This document shows, piece by piece, positions 61,930-64,000 of a stretch of 64,000 nucleotides of DNA. Each line of letters starts with the position of its first letter. The first letter of the stretch is position 1. The position numbers and the translations under genes are program-made. Origin of the DNA: JBMOPD01 sp049323615 (GTDB lineage: Bacteria; Bacillota; Desulfotomaculia; Desulfotomaculales; Desulfocucumaceae); the NCBI GenBank assembly GCA_049323615.1, contig JBMOPD010000035.1:159383-223382 (forward strand), written 5' to 3'. The notes below the pieces were generated by a model, which saw nothing but the letters and a program-made list of their open reading frames with translations, was not told the origin of the DNA and made no database searches.

Positions 61930-63222
61930 TCAAAGCCCGAACCTCTTGTATATTTCATTGACCCGCCTCAGGTGGTAGCCGTAGTCAAAAAGCGAGTCTA
62001 TCTCTTCCCTGTTCAACGCGGTGGCGACATCGCGGTCGGCCAGCAGCAGTCCCCTGAAATCCCTGTTGTTTTGCCAGGCCTCCATGGCATTTCTCTGCAC
62101 CAGTTCGTATGCCCTCTCCCGGGTAAGTCCCTTGTTGACCAGGGCCAGCAGCACCCGCTGGGAAAACAGGAGGCCGCCGGTGCGCTCAAGGTTTTTCTCC
62201 ATGTTTTCCGGGTAAATTAAAAGGTTTTTCATTATACCGGCGAACTTATAAAGCATATAGTCCAGGGTGATGGTGCTGTCCGGGATGATCACCCGCTCCA
62301 CCGAGGAGTGGGAAATATCCCTTTCATTCCACAGGGCCACATTCTCCATGGCCGCCAGGGCGTTGCCCCTCAACAGGCGGGCCATGCCGCTGATCCTCTC
62401 CGCCGTAATGGGGTTCCGCTTGTGGGGCATGGCGGATGAACCCTTCTGACCCTTGGCGAAATACTCCTCCACCTCCAGTATTTCAGTCCGCTGCAGGCTG
62501 CGTATCTCGGTGGCGAACTTCTCCAGGGAACAGCCGGTTACCGCGATGGCAGCAAGGAATTCCGCGTGCCGGTCCCGCTGTACAATCTGGGTGGAAACCG
62601 GCGCCGGCTTAAGGCCCATCCTTTTGCATACATGGGCCTCCACGGCCGGGTCGATATTGGCGTATGTGCCCACCGCCCCCGATATCTTGCCGACGCTGAC
62701 CGCCTCCACGGCCCTTTCCATCCTCTCAATGTTCCGGTCCGTTTCGGACATCCAGAGAAGCATCTTCAGGCCGAAGGTAATCGGTTCGGCGTGCACTCCG
62801 TGGGTCCTTCCCATCATGATGGTATCCCGGTGCTCTTTGGCCCTGTCCATCAGCACGGCCCGAAGCTCCCGCAGCCTGGTCAGGATCATTTCCCCGGCTT
62901 CTTTCATCTGGGCCGCCAGGGCGGTATCCAGCACATCGGAGGAGGTAAGCCCCATGTGTATGTACTTTGAGTCCTCCCCCACATATTCGGCCACGCAGGT
63001 CAAAAAGGCAATGACATCGTGGTTGGTCACCGCCTCAATCTCTTCCACCCGCTCAACGGTGTAGTCGGCCTTTTCCTTAATATTTTTCAGGGCCCCGGGC
63101 GGTACCAGCCCCAGCTTGGCCATGGCCTCGCAGGCGTATATTTCCACCTCCAGCCACTTCCGGTACTTGTTGTCCTGGGACCAGATCCTCTTCATTTCCG
63201 GCAGGGTGTACCGGTCTATCAT
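61930..63222 (-). CDS. purB: Adenylosuccinate lyase
   Basis: 430 residues. The superfamily signature GSSAMPHKRNP and the catalytic His in MGRTHGVHAEP are present. ATG 63222 lies seven bases after GGAGG. Acts in both the IMP and the AMP branch. Confidence 0.95.
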   Translation of the reverse strand: MIDRYTLPEMKRIWSQDNKYRKWLEVEIYACEAMAKLGLVPPGALKNIKEKADYTVERVEEIEAVTNHDVIAFLTCVAEYVGEDSKYIHMGLTSSDVLDTALAAQMKEAGEMILTRLRELRAVLMDRAKEHRDTIMMGRTHGVHAEPITFGLKMLLWMSETDRNIERMERAVEAVSVGKISGAVGTYANIDPAVEAHVCKRMGLKPAPVSTQIVQRDRHAEFLAAIAVTGCSLEKFATEIRSLQRTEILEVEEYFAKGQKGSSAMPHKRNPITAERISGMARLLRGNALAAMENVALWNERDISHSSVERVIIPDSTITLDYMLYKFAGIMKNLLIYPENMEKNLERTGGLLFSQRVLLALVNKGLTRERAYELVQRNAMEAWQNNRDFRGLLLADRDVATALNREEIDSLFDYGYHLRRVNEIYKRFGL

Positions 63223-63263
63223 CTCAAGGCCTCCATTCAAAGCAGGGATTTGAAATCTCAACT

Positions 63264-63800
63264 TCAATTAGTCTGCCCGGCGCCCATCCCGGCCAGGTAA
63301 TCCTCGATGCCCAGGGATTGCAGGCGGGCATCCTTTTCCGCCACCCCGGCCGCCAGCGCGGCCTTGTACTGCTCAACCCTTTTCCTGACGGCTTCGTCCC
63401 CGGCCCCGATAATCTGGGCCGCCAGTATTCCGGCGTTCTTTGCCCCGTTGATGGCCACGGTGGCCACCGGTATCCCGGCGGGCATCTGGACAATGGCGTA
63501 AAGGGCGTCGACCCCGTTCAGGGAGCCTGATTTTATGGGCACTCCGATTACCGGCAGCGGTGTATAGGCGGCGATTACACCGGGCAGGTGAGCCGCCCCC
63601 CCGGCCCCGGCGATGACTACCCGGAGTCCCCTCCCGGCCGCCGTACGGGCGTATTCCGCGGTCTTATCCGGCGCCCGGTGGGCCGATGATATGACCACCT
63701 CCCGGGTAATTCCCAGTTCATCCAGGACCTGCGCGGCCTCCCGCATTACCGGAAGGTCCGAATCGCTGCCCATAACTATTCCCACCAGCGCCCCGCCCAT
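63264..63800 (-). CDS. purE: N5-CAIR mutase (class I PurE)
   Basis: 178 residues: VGIVMGSDSDLPVM, SAHRAPDK and GAGGAAHLPG. First gene of the pur unit in view; purK, purS, purQ and purL are elsewhere. Confidence 0.94.
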   Translation of the reverse strand: MGGALVGIVMGSDSDLPVMREAAQVLDELGITREVVISSAHRAPDKTAEYARTAAGRGLRVVIAGAGGAAHLPGVIAAYTPLPVIGVPIKSGSLNGVDALYAIVQMPAGIPVATVAINGAKNAGILAAQIIGAGDEAVRKRVEQYKAALAAGVAEKDARLQSLGIEDYLAGMGAGQTN

Positions 63801-63880
63801 AGTTCTACCCCCCGCGATTAGTCCGGTCAGCAGTTATTATAAAGCAATTGCTGCAAAATAATGCCGCCGGCGTAAATCAT

Positions 63881-63972
63881 GACCACCCGTAAAACGGGTG
63901 GTTTGCTCTAGCCCTATAAGGGCATGTTACAAGCCAGCACCTAAAAGTGCTGGCTTGAACTTCGTTCAAGCC
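63881..63972. repeat. Cluster of four perfect hairpins (IS200/IS605-end-like or palindromic element)
   Basis: Four perfect stems follow one another: ACCACCCG/CGGGTGGT (63882-63902), GCCCT/AGGGC (63911-63923), AAGCCAGCAC/GTGCTGGCTT (63931-63956) and GGCTTGAAC/GTTCAAGCC (63952-63972). The last two share GGCTT and are mutually exclusive. The overall look resembles the subterminal hairpins of IS200/IS605-type elements, but no transposase gene is in view before the window ends. Confidence 0.55.
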
Positions 63973-64000
63973 ACTTTGCAATTATTACCTGGCTAACCCC

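Overview
The window reads as chromosome from a strictly anaerobic, GC-rich, low-oxygen Firmicute of the Desulfotomaculum/Pelotomaculum (Peptococcaceae) type. This rests on gene content and style only: corrinoid methyltransferases with a reductive activator, a NifV/Re-citrate-synthase-type enzyme beside aconitase- and isocitrate-dehydrogenase-like genes, an FeS-type PurF, Amj, KhtTU, strong GGAGG ribosome sites with many TTG/GTG starts, and intergenic heptad repeats. No species call is made.

Layout. 1-10.4 kb: a cut-off Nif3-like gene, a Gate-domain membrane protein, a sugar-nucleotidyltransferase/phosphohexomutase fusion, a chemoreceptor, glutamate dehydrogenase, D-amino-acid transaminase and a GT4 glycosyltransferase. 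10.7-31.9 kb: a cobalamin and methyl-transfer region. It holds cobD, two small paralogous Cys-containing proteins, two UroD/MtaA-type methyltransferases, an MtrH-type methyltransferase, a RACo-like FeS/ASKHA activator, two corrinoid proteins, a CobW GTPase, an array of small thioredoxin-like proteins, an aquaglyceroporin, two triple-HTH regulators, a corrinoid adenosyltransferase, and cbiMNQO behind a cobalamin riboswitch. 32-36.9 kb: a small starch-binding-like protein and a putative citrate-to-2-oxoglutarate operon. 37-45.7 kb: gatCAB, ligA, amj, pcrA. 45.9-52.4 kb: hisDCBHAFI with a TrpR-family regulator beside it. 52.5-54.3 kb: khtTU. 54.4-63.8 kb: purE-purB-purC-like-purF-purM-purN-purH-purD. 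The window ends in a cluster of hairpins.

The main discovery is that two genes in the methyl-transfer region appear to be selenoprotein genes that ordinary gene calling truncates. In the UroD-type methyltransferase (23523-24557) an in-frame TGA replaces the C-terminal zinc-ligand Cys of the family. It is followed by 32 more family-like codons. In a thioredoxin-like protein (19571-19858) an in-frame TGA sits exactly where a paralog 3.3 kb away in the same cluster has the first Cys of its CAAC motif. Together with the other thioredoxin-like proteins, the aquaglyceroporin and a promoter-region 13-mer placed 124 bases before the start codons of both main transcription units, this suggests a coordinated, uncharacterised selenium-dependent corrinoid methyl-transfer system. 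Its substrate is unknown.

How the parts may work together: CbiMNQO imports cobalt, CobD and the adenosyltransferase serve corrinoid synthesis, and CobW may handle metal or cofactor. The UroD-type enzymes and MtrH-type enzyme would move methyl groups through the corrinoid proteins between an unknown methyl donor and tetrahydrofolate. The RACo-like protein would re-reduce inactive Co(II). Gdh and the citrate/isocitrate operon connect at 2-oxoglutarate and glutamate.
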